Assembly (NCBI GenBank): GCA_020226215.1
Contig: CM035234.1
Coordinates: forward strand, 16,644,713-16,708,712
Length of the DNA: 64,000 nt
Origin: Sindora glabra
Lineage: Eukaryota; Streptophyta; Magnoliopsida; Fabales; Fabaceae
Reading direction: 5' to 3'
Below, piece after piece: positions 23,061 through 35,059 of this stretch; positions within the stretch are counted from its first letter, which is position 1, and every line of letters begins with the position of its first letter. Under the pieces are notes generated by a model, which did no database searches, had not been told where the DNA came from, and saw only the letters and a program-made list of their open reading frames with translations. Position numbers and translations under genes: made by a program.

Positions 23061-24183
23061 TTTTAGGGTGTTATAAGCATTTGTACTACATAGTATTATC
23101 AACTTTTAATTTAAATTGGATTTATTGTTAAAACTTTATTTTAATTAGTACATTCTAATGTTGTAATATATTATATGATTAATAAATTATTTTTCATTTG
23201 ATTCATATTTATATGAAATATTAATTTATCAATTTTCCTATTTTTCCACCATCAACATATAAAAAATTATAATATTCATCTTTATATAAAAATTAAATAA
23301 TTATAGATATTAATTTTTTATTTAAAATAGTACTTTCTAATTAGTGCATATTTATGGAGAATATTTATTTTAATTAATATTTTCTAATGTTGTAATATAC
23401 TTTATGACTAATAAATTATTTTTCAAGGTAACCAAATTTTTGAAAAATATTAACTTATCAATATTTTCATTTCTTCCACCGTTAACATTCGTAAATTCAT
23501 AATATTTATTTTTATACAAAATTAAAAAATTATAGTTATCAATTTTTAATGGTTAATTTACTTACTATAAATATTATATTAATTTAATTTTGAAGAAATA
23601 TTTTTTATATAATAAATTATAATGATATATTATTTATAAAAAAATTAATCTAATAAATAACATATAAGATTTAAAATGTTAAGATAAAAAAATAATTAAA
23701 TAATTCATAAAATATACTCATACCTCTATATATCATTTTACACATAAATATCTAATTTTAGATAGCTGATTTTATCAAATATTCATATTCAAACAACTAA
23801 TGCAATCAGCTGGTCAAATCAACTAATTCAATCAATTATCAATGAACAACTAATTGAATCAGCTAATAGCTAAAGTTATCAGTTAATTGCCAAATAAAGC
23901 CATAGTTATCTATGTCACTTTACGTTTGGAAATATCTACGATGGACTGTTCATGCAAATATGATGATTTGTTGTATTAAATTGATAATATATTATTGAAT
24001 CAATGATAAATGCATATTTTTAAATTCTAATAACTCTTGCTAGAAAACTTCACTATTGACCGAACTTTCACTACACTATTTCTAATTGTCATAAAGGAGC
24101 TTCAAGGGGAGCTTAATATTCTTATTTCTCCTTAGTAATACGTTCAATTACAACTCCTTTTAATCTATTTTGAATTTAATTGC
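23061..24183. other. 3' part of the Harbinger element and flank up to the LINE
   Basis: AT-rich non-coding DNA runs to the right terminal repeat at about 23760-23901. A short flank with a possible LINE 5' UTR (24050-24183) follows. No ORF is supported. Confidence 0.5.
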
Positions 24184-25460
24184 ATGATGGAGATGTCGAA
24201 AGAGATCAATTAGATTTCAAGAGAGGAAGAAGATCCATTGATGAGAAGTAAAAAGAAGGCTAATAGGGCAAAAATGGAAGAAGTTCATATGGATAAATTG
24301 ATGGAGAATAGAAATGATGGACTAAGCCAAAATCTAATACTAAATCCAAATGGAGACCAGGTATTTGAAGATATGTCTATTAGAAAGGATAATGAAGCTT
24401 TTAATCGCACTATTATCTCTTACAAGAATACTTTGCTAGAGGCTAATAGGGGAATGGAGGAAGATGATGAAAATAGAAACACAAGAGAGGAAATAAATGA
24501 TTTAAAGGAGTTAGAAGAGCATTTGGAGGAAAAAGAGAATAAGGAGGAAGATGCTTATTGTCTGAATGTGTTAGTTTCCAAAGAAGAAATATTAAAGTTA
24601 TATAAACCATAGAGAAGGGATTTAATTGTGAAGTTATTAAGGAAGAGATTGGGGTTAAAATTCCTAAAGTAGAGATTGCAAAAGGTATGAGGTATATATG
24701 GTGATTTTGAGTTCAATGATATGAAGAACAATTACTTCTTAATGAGACTTGCAAATATTCAGGATTATACTCACGTGCTCAGGGAAGGTCCATGGATGGT
24801 TTTTTACCACTACCTAATAGTGCAAAGATGGAGATTGGATTTTGATCCATTTAATGATGAATTCAGAAAGGTAGCGATATGGATGCAAGTCCTTGGCCTT
24901 CTAATTAAATATTATAACCAGCATTTCCTATAGAGATTAGGAAATCATTTTGAAAAGACTTTAAAGGTGGATAACAATATCTTGCGAAGAGGTGAATTGA
25001 GGGAGGACTTTATGGTAGAGAGAGCCAAATTTGCTCATATATGTATAGAGATAGACTTGTAAAAATAATTTTTATGTAAGTTTAAATTGCGAGGTAAAAT
25101 TCATAAGGTGAAATATGCAGGATTACACGTTATACGCTTCAAATATGATTAATATAGACATAGGAAGGAGGCTTGTCTAGTTGGAGAAGAAGCAATCATT
25201 CAGGGATAGGGGGATGTTGATATCCATAAATTTTTCGAGAATCCACAATCTAAGAAAGTTATAATAGGAAAGGAGGCTTTTGGAGCTTGGATGATTATTC
25301 AAAAGAATAAAGGGAGAAATAGTAGATTTGGAGGAAGGAAGAATAAAAAAGTGTTAAAAAGCATTTTTGCAGAAAAAGACAATGGTGTCTTACGATAAAG
25401 AGAGAATATAGAGTTATCATTGAATATTGGTGTTCAGGTTTCTTGATTTGATGTATTGGC
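24184..25460 (+). pseudogene. LINE ORF1 remnant (DUF4283-like, RNA-binding)
   Basis: The ATG at 24184 opens a frame that meets a TAG at 24211-24213 and goes on through an acidic, Glu/Lys/Asn-rich N-terminus to a TAG at 24610. Further on, NNYFLMRLANIQDYTHVLRE and GPWMVFYHYLIVQRW (24724-24850) and FRKVAIWMQVLGLLIKYY (24850-24920) match the DUF4283 region of plant LINE ORF1 proteins. In LINEs this protein coats the element RNA. Stops at 24931 and beyond break it repeatedly. The zinc knuckle expected near the end is not clear. Confidence 0.75.
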
Positions 25461-26045
25461 AAATGAGGAAAAGGTTAATGATATGGAGATTGCTCTGAAT
25501 ACGAGATCATTATGGCGAGCTTTGAATAAGTAGGGAGACAAAATAGGAGAAGCTAGTTTAATGTAGGGAAAAAACATGAAGATAGGAGATCACAGAACCA
25601 TTTAAGCCTGATTTTGGGAAAGACTTCTAAAAGAAGGAATGTAGCTAAGAAGGAAGGGGGGAATCATCAAATTCAAGAAAAAAAAAAGAAACTGTTGGAA
25701 TCCAGAAGAAACAAACTAGTGTGTTGAAAGCCAAATCTCCACTAGTGACATCTTCTTCTAAGAATTTAAACAATAGGCAGAACATTTTGACTTCCTGTAC
25801 CCCTCCTCAAAATAGCTCAACTATGGGAAAATTTAGAGACTCGAAGTTGACTCTAGATAAAAGAGTAAACAATGAATTTAGTAAGGAACACCCTAAACCA
25901 CTAGACAAAAATTGGTCTATAAAGCATATGAAGAGAGCTAATAGATAATTACAGATGCTGGAAAGCAAGTTAACTATTAAAGCCTTAGGTGGAATGAAGG
26001 TACGTTACCTTAATTAATGAATGGTTCAATTATATTCATTTTCTT

Positions 26046-29000
26046 ATGACATGTCTAGCTTAGAATTGTATAGGAACTAGTACAAAGTCATTTCCTACGT
26101 TAATTTAGGATTTGAATATTACTATAATGTTAAAATTTTGGCCTTGTTTGAAACTCATGTGGGGGGCTAAAAAGCAAAGAGAATCATTAATAAATTGAAG
26201 TTTGATGGTATGCACAAGGTAAATCCTATTGGATATTCAAGAGGAATATGGCTTCTTTGGAATGATCAAAAAGCTAAAATGGAAATATTAGAGTCTCATA
26301 ACTAATTTATATATACTAGAACTAGTTTTATGATAAAAGAATATGAAAGCTTAATGACTTTTATATATGCTAGTTCGAAACACTGTGAAATAGAGACTCT
26401 CTAGCAAAATCTGACTAGAATAGCTCACAATATGAATAATCTATGGATTATAATTAGGGATTTTAATTCATACTTGTCTTCAAGTGATAAGTTAGGAGGG
26501 GTAGCTTAATTAGAGTAATATAAGGAAATTTGTTAAGTGCATTGATGGTTGTGGTTTATTTTATATAGGTTTCTCTGGTCCTACCTTTACATGGGAAAAA
26601 AGAAAGGTGAAAAAAAGAATTAAATGGGGATTTTGTAACATGGATTAGAGGATGAAATACCCTAAAGCTGGAATTTACCATTTGCTTTTTTTAAATTTAA
26701 TCATAAACCTTTATTAATGAGAATCAAAAGGGAAAAGGAATCTATTGAAAGGAACTGAGCATTTAGATTTTTAACTACATGGTTGTTGGAGGAGTCCTTT
26801 GTAGCCATTATTTCAAAAGCATATAGAAACTTAAAGGGTTAAAGAATGCGCTAGAGGTGTTTATAACCAATATTAATGACTAGAAAAATAATGTCTTTGG
26901 TAGTGTGATTAAGAAGAAAAGAAGGCTAATGGCTAGATTGAAGGGGATTGATTGAAAATTAGAAAAAAATTCCTAATCATTTCCTATAGAGGATTTAAAA
27001 AAAGCTACAGAGAGATTATGAAAGCATCCTTTTATAGGAAGAAATTCAGTGGTTTCAAAAATCAAGATGCAACTAGTTATTATATGGGGACAAGAATACA
27101 AAGTTCTTTCATGCTTCTACAATCATAAAAAGAAAAAAAATAGAATAATAGCCTTAAAAGATGAGAATAGAAGCTGGATTACAAATGAAATTAGCCTTAA
27201 AGACAATGCGGTTGAATTCTATAAAAATTTGTATTCAAAAGAAAGCTATGGAGTTACAAGGTTCTTTATCAAAATGGCTTCATTAAGCTCTAAGTCCAGA
27301 TAGACTTCATGCTTGTTTCTTTCAAAGCCAATGGAATATTATTAGAGATTCAATTTGTGAGTTAGTTTTAGGCATTTTTCAAAATCCAAAGAAAGTCAAA
27401 GAGATTAATGAAACCTTATTAGTCCTTATACCTAAAATAGAAAGTCTAGAGAGCTTAAAGCAGTTTAGACTAATAAGCCTATGTAATGTGGTCTATAAAG
27501 TTATAACAAAAATTATGGCTAATCGAATTAAACCAATCTTGAATCACTTAATTTCGCCGAACCAATGCAGCTTTGTTCCTGGGAAACATAGCTCAAATAA
27601 TATTGTAATTGCTTAAGAAGTGATACATACAATGAAGAATAAGAAGGGGAAGAAGGGATTTATGGCGATAAATGTAGATTTGGAAAATGCTTATGATAGA
27701 ATAAGTTATAATTTTCGTGAATACACCTTAAAGGAAGCAAGATTTCCCTAAAATCTAATTATGTTAATTATGCAGGGTGTTTCAACTAGTAGTATAAAGT
27801 TGTTATAGAATGGAAATCAAACCAGTGCCTTTTGTCCTTCAAGGGGGATTAGACAAGGAGGTCCTTTATCTCTATATTTTTTTATCTTTTGCATGGAAAG
27901 ATTGGCTCATTGTATTTTTAAAGCAGTGACATAGGGACGATAGAGGTTAATTAAATTATGCAAGAATGGCTATCCTATATCTCATTTATTTTTTACAAAT
28001 AACCCCATCCTATTTTTTGAAACTTTTTTGGATTAAGTGGATAGTATTCTGAAGTGTCTTGAAATGTTCTATTTAAGCTTTGATCAAAGAGTGAGTAAGG
28101 ATAAAACAAGAGTTTTTTTCTCAAAAAATGTTAATCATACAAAAGCCTCTCAAATTAATCAAGAATGGGTATCTTATACCTCATCTATTTTTTACAGATA
28201 ACCTTATCCTATTTTTTAAAGCTTTTTTGGATTAAATGGATAGTATTTTGGAATGTCTTGAAATGTTTTATTTAATCTTTGATTAAAGAGTGAGTAAGGA
28301 TAAAACTAGAGTTTTTTTTTCAAAGAATGTTAATCATATAAAAGCCTCTCAAATTAGTCAAAGGTTAGGATTTGTGCTCATTGCTAATCAGGGTAAGTAT
28401 TTAAGTGTTCCTTTGCACCATGAGAGGGTGAAAAAATTAACTTATGCTTAAGTTCAGAAAAGGCTTAGCAAATGGAAGGCTGACACTCTTTCATTAACTA
28501 GACGAATTACTCTCTCCCAAGTAGTTATTTAAGCTCTTCTTATGTATTCAATGCAAATAGCCTTACTCCCTATAGGAATATGTGAAGAAGTTAAGAAGAG
28601 AATGAGGAAATTTATATAGGATTCTAAGGATGAAAGAAGAAGCCTCATCTTGTGCATTGGGACCAGATTTGCAAACCCAAATAGTATAGAGGACTTGATC
28701 TAAGGAAATTAAAATACCAGAATAAAGCTTTCCTTATGAAAGTAGGATTTAATTTGATAAGTAAAAAAAACTCATTGTAGGCAAAGGTGATAAGAAAGAA
28801 ACATAATTATGGCTCTCAAATGATTCCTAAAGTAAAAAGGAATCAATCCCAATCCAATCTTTGGAAAAGGGTTTGTCAAATCTAGGACAATCTTCATAAA
28901 GAATTCAAAATGATTATAGGTGATGGCAAAAATACCAGATTCTGGAAGGATATTTAGTTTAGCGACTATCCACTCATAAATGTGGCAATAAAGGAAGTTC

Positions 29001-30180
29001 TTATAGAGAATAAAAAGCTGACAATAGATATGTTCATTAAAAAGGATGGTAGTTGGAACTAGAATATGTTCATTCATTTCTTACCTAATACTGTTTGCAA
29101 GAAAATAGCAAATATCCATCTTTTCCTATAGCTTGAGTTATGATGGAATCGCTTGGAAATCAACTAAGGATGGATGCTTATCTGTGAAATTAACTTACCA
29201 TTTCTTAACAAGAGAAAAGAATAGTCCACGAAGCCTTTGGAATAAGATATGGAAATGGAAAGGACCTCAAAAAAATTAAAACCTTCATCTGGTTGCTTGT
29301 AAGAAGGGGACTATTGATAAACTCTATTAGAAATAGAAGACACATGCCTTCAACTAATACTTACCCCATATGTAACATAAGTGAGACACCTTTACATGCT
29401 TTGAGAGATTATGACACTGTAAACCAAATCTGGTAAAGAATGATTAGCCCATAACACTGGGAAAAATTTTTCTCTTTGAATTTGGAAAAGTGGATTGAAT
29501 TTAATCTAAGAAATAGAATAAGAAGATTTAGGAATATTGATTAGAGTCTACTATATGGAATAACTTGGAAAGAAATATGGATTCAAATAAATAACAGGGT
29601 ATTTGATAGCAACTCAGTAGTTAACTCGGATCTAGTGTTGTATTGCTGCATGAAGGCTAGATAATAGCTTGATATGTACACCAAATTGGAAAATTCTAGT
29701 TTGAAACACCAAAAAACAGAGGTTATGTGTTGATGGCAATTCCCTGAGTTAGATTAGATTAAGGTGAATACAGATAGGTCATGTATGCAAGGGGAATTAG
29801 TTACTTGTGGATGAGTCATAAGAAACTGTGTTGGAGATTAGATTAGCAAATTTTCTAGAAATGTTAGGGAGGAATTGTTTTATTAGTTGAACTATGGGGA
29901 GTCCCTATGAGTCTTGAGTTGGCACGGAACAAAGGATACAAAAGAGTTTAGGTGGAGAGGATTCTTAGGTAACACTTCATTTAGTTGTTAATAGTTATGA
30001 AGCGAGCCATCTTTACTGGCCTTTGATCCAACAGATCAAAATTTGGATGAATAGGGATTGGCATGTAAAAATTTCTCACACCTATCGAGAAGGAAATAAA
30101 GTTGTAAATTGAGTTCAAGAATTCATGTATTTAATAAAATTCTCCATGGATATGGAAAACTTTATATAGAAGATATTGTA
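26046..30180 (+). pseudogene. LINE ORF2 remnant: endonuclease, reverse transcriptase, RNase H
   Basis: The endonuclease starts MTCLA-stop-NC (TGG of LAWNC changed to TAG), and its GDFNS motif has become RDFNS near 26455. Reverse transcriptase blocks are readable from about 27290: FRLISLCNVVYKVITKIMAN, NQCSFVPGKHSSNNIV, MAINVDLENAYDRI, SRGIRQGGPLSLY. The catalytic FADD has become FTNN near 28000, and FTDN in the duplicated copy, so the polymerase is dead. The zinc-binding part (29180-29450) and RNase H (about 29755-30170, starting VNTDRSCMQGE) follow. Stops and frameshifts occur throughout. Confidence 0.85.
27961..28360 (+). repeat. 199-bp tandem duplication inside the LINE reverse transcriptase
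   Basis: The segment starting CAAGAATGGCTATCC at 27961 is repeated, with scattered changes, from 28160 (CAAGAATGGGTATCT). It covers the FADD motif and the stretch VSKDKTRVFFSKNVNH. Because 199 is not a multiple of three, it also shifts the frame. The copies differ at several sites, so the duplication is not recent. Confidence 0.9.
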
Positions 30181-30270
30181 AGGGTCTCTTTCCTTAGAAT
30201 AGTTCGTGTGTAATTAGGCTTAGCCTCATTTTGTAACAAAATTATATATATTATTATATAACATGTTCTG

Positions 30271-30700
30271 AAAAATTATTAATTTATTATATATAAAGAT
30301 TTGGTAATGTGTTGATCCTCCCTATTTGTTTTCATTCTTAGTTAAAGGAGTAATTTTAATTTTGTATACATTAAAAACTAAATGTTATAATTTTTAATAT
30401 AATAAATTTTTAAAATTAATAGTTAACTTTCCTCAATATAAAAATAAATATCATAAATGAAGTATATAAAAAATTTAAGATTTGATACTTATTATGGTAC
30501 TTTAAAATTTTAAAATATAGAATAATATATAAATTTTAAAATTATTAAATTAAAATTATTTTACTATAATTATTATTTTTTAATAAATATAATTAAATAA
30601 CCACCACATTATTACAATGAAAATTTCAAATCTAAACCCCGTAAAATTCACCTTCGAGTTTATATATATTCACTAGATACAGCCCCCTATTTCATGTAGT
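30271..30700. other. Short AT-rich spacer between two LINE tails
   Basis: No gene or repeat is recognised here. It separates the 3' end of the plus-strand LINE from the 3' end of the minus-strand LINE. Confidence 0.5.
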
Positions 30701-30989
30701 GTGAACGAATGGGTTAGATGCAGAGGTGAAAAAGCTAAATTATATATATGAAAGGTGCCAAAATTTTTTCTTTGAAAGGCATACAAAAGAAAACACTAGC
30801 CAACACCAGTAGTAGTTACATTACAAGGAATAAATCTAGGAAAATAAAGAAGAGAAGAGTTTTCACATAAAAAGAAAGTAACATCCAAAGGTGGACTACA
30901 AAATATGGAGAGATTTGGTTGTTCTTTCCTGCCTTTTCTAGCTAGAAAATAAGCACACCTATTAGCTTTTCCATTAGGTGCCTATATTG

Positions 30990-33900
30990 AGTTATCAAAA
31001 TATCAATGAAAGGATTAATTTTTTGATCACCTTTTATCAAATTTAAAACAAGTAAAGCATCTAGTTGAATATTCAGTGATTAATATTATAGGTTATTGCC
31101 AATTTCAACCTTTCATAAAAAGCCCAGATTTCTACCAAAAGACTAGAAACCATTCTGAGACCTTTACAAAATCTTGAAACCCACTATCCAAAATGGTTTC
31201 TAATTAAACCTCATGCACTAGCAAGCTTATTATTACCACTAGCAGATCCATCAACATTTAGTGTAAACCAATGCTCTTGAGGTTCTTCCTATTTAATCAA
31301 AGACATAGTCTTTTAGATCCCTTCAACAGAGCCATTCGCAGCAGCCACATATGTTTTTATTGCTCACCTTTTAACTCTAGCAAGTAAGATCTAAATAAGA
31401 GTGGCTTACTACTAGTCATCAATCTAATTATATTTAATATTATTTCTTAAAGACCAAATACACCATATAGCAGTAGCAAAAACAAGATTCCAAGGTAAGG
31501 AACTACTAATAAGATTCACTTTAGATTTGCAGTTAAGTTGAATCCAAATTTTAAAATCAATAGACATATCAGCAACATTATAGTTAACAGAAACAAGTAT
31601 GCTTTAGAAATTTTTTAAACAATCATAGTGTCTAAATAAATGAGCTAAAGATTTTTCCACCTATTTACAAAGGATACAGAAAGGATTAATGTTAAGCTCC
31701 CATTTGTTCAGCATAACATGGGTTTTAACATTATCTTGCATTAAGAGCCAAATTAAAATTTGATTCTTAAGTGGAACTGGCACTTTCCAAATCCAATTCA
31801 AGTTTGTAACTTGTTGTTCTTCTATTTTTCTGAGATTTTTATGAATCACAGTATATGTATCAACTATATTAAATTAACCATCCTTTGAAAAATTTCACAC
31901 TAATTTATCAATACCATTGGGATCTAAAGGGGACAAAAATTGAATTGATAGTGTGGATGATCTCTTTCCTGAAAAGTTGAGCTAATATTGCATCTTCCTA
32001 AACTCCTAGATTAATAATCAAATTAGTAACTAACTAATTTTCTTAATCCTTATTTAAAGGACTAATAAAATAATTTCTCAAAGCACCTAAACCTGTCCAA
32101 TTATCAAACCAGAATTTTATGTTTTTTCCATTGATAAGAATCCACCTCAAACCTTGATGAGTAAAATAACAAGCTTTTCTCATACCATGCCAGGTGGGAG
32201 AGACTTTAATTTTAGGAGACATTTTATTACACATATATTTCTGATATAAATAGAATGCCCAAGGTTTGTCTCTATCAATCAAGAACTTCCAATTCAGCTT
32301 AGTCAAGAAAGTCATATATTTAACTAGGGCTTGTTGTATTCCTAAACCTCTTTCTTTTAATGGTTTAGAAAATTTTTCCCAAGCCACAAGATGTGTTTTC
32401 TTCTACTCTTCACTAGAGCCCTAAATGAAATCTCTTGAAATTTGATCAATCTTTTTACAAACTTTGGAAGGAAGGTAAAGACCATTACATAAAGTGAAGA
32501 AGGATACTTTCAAGAATAGATTTGATTAGAACTCTTCTTCCAGCTAAATTCAAAAATCTTGATTTCCAACCATCCAGCTTAGCTTTTAGTTTGTCCAAAA
32601 CTACATTATAAGATTCTCCTTTAACTTTAGTTTGAAGAGGAATTCCTAGATAAGGATCAAGTTTATCAATACTTATTATGCCTAGGATTTCCTCTATCTC
32701 TTGTCTAACCCTTTGATTGGTATTATTGGAGAATAAAATTTTAGATTTACCCTAGTTTATCTTCAAACTAGAAATATTAAAGAAGGTTTGTAGAATATTT
32801 CTTATTGATTGGGCATTTGATTAAGTTACTTTTGAAAACAAAATTATATCATCAGCAAACAATAGATAAGAGATCTTTAAACCATTTCTAGAAACAACAA
32901 CTGGATGCAAATTTCCATCAAACACTTCATTATTTATTAAGTAACTCAAAAATTCCATACATAAGATGAATATGTAAGGAGATAGAGGTCACCTTGCCTT
33001 AATCTTCTTAAAGGTTTAACAGCTTGCATTTTCCCTCCATTAAACAGAATAGAGATAGAGGTTGATGAGATGTAATTCAAGATAAGTCTCTTAAGATGTA
33101 AAGGAAAATGAAATAAATTAAAAATATAATCCACAAAGCCCCATTCAAGCTTATCATAAGCTTTTTCAAGATCAATTTTAATTATCATGATTCCATTTTT
33201 TTCCTTGCTTATTCTTAACACAGCAATAAACTGCTTGGGCTAGAATGACATTATTAAAAACCTGTCTCTTAAGAATGAAAGTACCTTGGAAAGGAGAGAC
33301 AAGGTCATTCAAAAAAAGCCTCAATCTAAGAACTAAGAGAGTATTATTTAAACAAGAAAGGACTACACTAGAGCTAAAGATTTCATGGATGGTTTTTATA
33401 ACCTAGTTTTTGTATTTGTTCAAAATTTTTAGAAAAAACCTAGGGATAGACCATCTAACCTTGGAGATTTGTTAGCTTTTTAAGAAAATAGAGCATCTTT
33501 AACCTCCTTCTCAATAGAAATAGAACATAACAACTCATCAACATTAGAAGGGAGAGAACTAATCCAGTTTACTCTTTAAGGAATAACATATTGATCTAAA
33601 ATATGATCATAAATGAAAAGGCTTTGAAAATAATTCCTAATTAACTCCATTAATTGATACTGATAACTAATCCAAGTGTTAGTATCATTCTTAAGTTCCT
33701 TGATAAAATTAGATCTCCTTCTCATAATTGTAATGATATGAAAGAAACGAGTATTCCTGTCACCTGCCAAGAACTAATTGAGTCTGGACTTGGTAAACCA
33801 AAACTCTTCTTCATGTTTTAAGATCTCTTGATAATCCTTCTTCAAGTCTTTTTTTAGATTTAATAAAGTAACATTAGGATTAATAGAAAGCTTAGTCTAA

Positions 33901-34852
33901 ATACCTTTAAGGCAAGCCAACAATCTTTTCTTCTTAATGAAAATATTCCTAAAAATAGAAACATTCTAGACTTTAGTAGCATTAGTAAAATTGTTAATGA
34001 TTTGATTTATATTAAGATCATTATTACCCTAAATATAGTACACTAGAGCTGGAAAGGAGGGATGTGAGAACTATATTGACTCTATCCTAAAGGGCTTTGG
34101 GAGCTTATAAGAAGAATCTTCCAAAGTAGTAAGAAGAAAAGGATAATGATCAGAATCAGTTTTGAGGAGGTGATGGATAGCATATTAGGGAAATATAAGG
34201 ATCCATTCAGTATTAGCAAAAATCCTGTCCAATCTACATTGAATAAGAAAGAGAGGTTCTTAGAGGTTGAACCAAGTGAAAGGAGGCCCTTTAAATCTTA
34301 AATAAACTATTTTGCAGTCATTTAGGCATTTTCTAAATAATCGGGCTCTAAAAAATTTAGAGGACTCCAATCATTTTTCCTATTTTTTCTTGACTATAGA
34401 GGATGTCATTAAAGTATCCTAAAATACACCAAGGTAAATCATGAAGACCAGCTAGAAGTCTAAGGTTATCCTAAAGAAGTTTCCTTTCTTTGAGTCTGGG
34501 ACTACCATAAATAGTAGAAAGCAACTAAGGAGAGTTTATAAAGTGTACTTGAATTACAATATGGATCTCATGTTCTATTGCATTTAGCATTTAGTAATCC
34601 ATTCTATCTACTTTCCAAAGCACCCAAATACCTTTTCTATAGCCAATCGTATTAGACATGATAAAGTGGTCAAAAGGGAAGGTGTTATAAATTTGAGAAG
34701 CTCTTTCTCCAGACAGACGTGTTTATATTAAAATGAGCATGTCTAGAGAGTATTAGGAAATAAGATCCCTCACTAAAGTTTACAAGGAAGGTTTAGATGC
34801 TCCTCTATAATTCCATAAAAGAAACAAAAGAATTCTCATTTTGAAATCTTCA
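30990..34852 (-). pseudogene. LINE ORF2 remnant: endonuclease, reverse transcriptase, RNase H
   Basis: ORF2 begins with MRILLFLLWNYRGASKPSL (about 34832-34780), matching the endonuclease start WNCRGASKP with Cys changed to Tyr. Reverse transcriptase blocks include GDRNTRFFH (33770-33740), IIKIDLEKAYDKLEW (about 33190-33145), RLRQGD with a frameshift just after it, and an intact LLFADDIILFSK near 32885-32850. MAWEKFSKPLKERGLGIQQA (32387 down) and the zinc-binding VPLKNQILIWLLMQDNVKT follow. RNase H starts FTLNVDGSASGNNKLASA near 31260. Frameshifts and stops make it inactive as it stands. Confidence 0.85.
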
Positions 34853-35059
34853 AGAATAAAACAGTTCACCATGGCCCTATACGAAATAGTTGGAGGTCCA
34901 TTACTCATCCATAGATCATTTAGTAATTTGGGATTGTTCAAAGTGTTCATCTCTAATAGTTCTAATGGTATTGAATGATGAGTTATCTGAAAGTTTGTGT
35001 TGAGTACTATTAGTAAATCTAGGGTGAATGTGAAGATTAGTTTGTTCAGCATGAAGAGG

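Larger units (their letters stand above)
16088..23901 (+). mobile_element. Decayed PIF/Harbinger DNA transposon, about 7.8 kb
   Basis: The left end (GATATTTGGTAA, then GGCTGATTAACTAA and CTGTTTGGTAAC words) and the right end (reversed: GGCTTTATTTGGCAATTAAC, then TAGCTGATTCAATTAG) are imperfect inverted repeats of the TTTGG type used by PIF/Harbinger. Between them lie the two expected genes in the same orientation, a MYB/SANT-like ORF1 and a HARBI1-like nuclease, both broken. The left half holds an apparent 5' UTR with a pyrimidine-rich leader near 16330-16400 and a large array of palindromic repeats at 18010-19890. The boundaries are approximate because the left terminal repeat is worn and the 3-bp target site cannot be settled. 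Confidence 0.75.
24184..30270 (+). mobile_element. Near full-length plant L1-type LINE, plus strand, heavily mutated
   Basis: The order is complete for the plant L1 class: an ORF1 with a DUF4283-like region, then ORF2 with AP-type endonuclease, reverse transcriptase, zinc-binding domain and RNase H, then a short AT-rich tail near 30240-30270. Both ORFs hold many stops and frameshifts. Many stops fall where the family has Trp (TGG to TAG) or Arg (CGA to TGA), the pattern left by cytosine methylation and deamination. A 199-bp internal tandem duplication lies in the reverse transcriptase part. The exact 5' end and target duplication were not resolved. Confidence 0.85.

Noticed and set aside
28772..29077. 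101-aa minus-strand ORF within the plus-strand LINE
   Set aside because: It is the antisense of the LINE ORF2 region, which has readable reverse-transcriptase-associated sequence on the plus strand.
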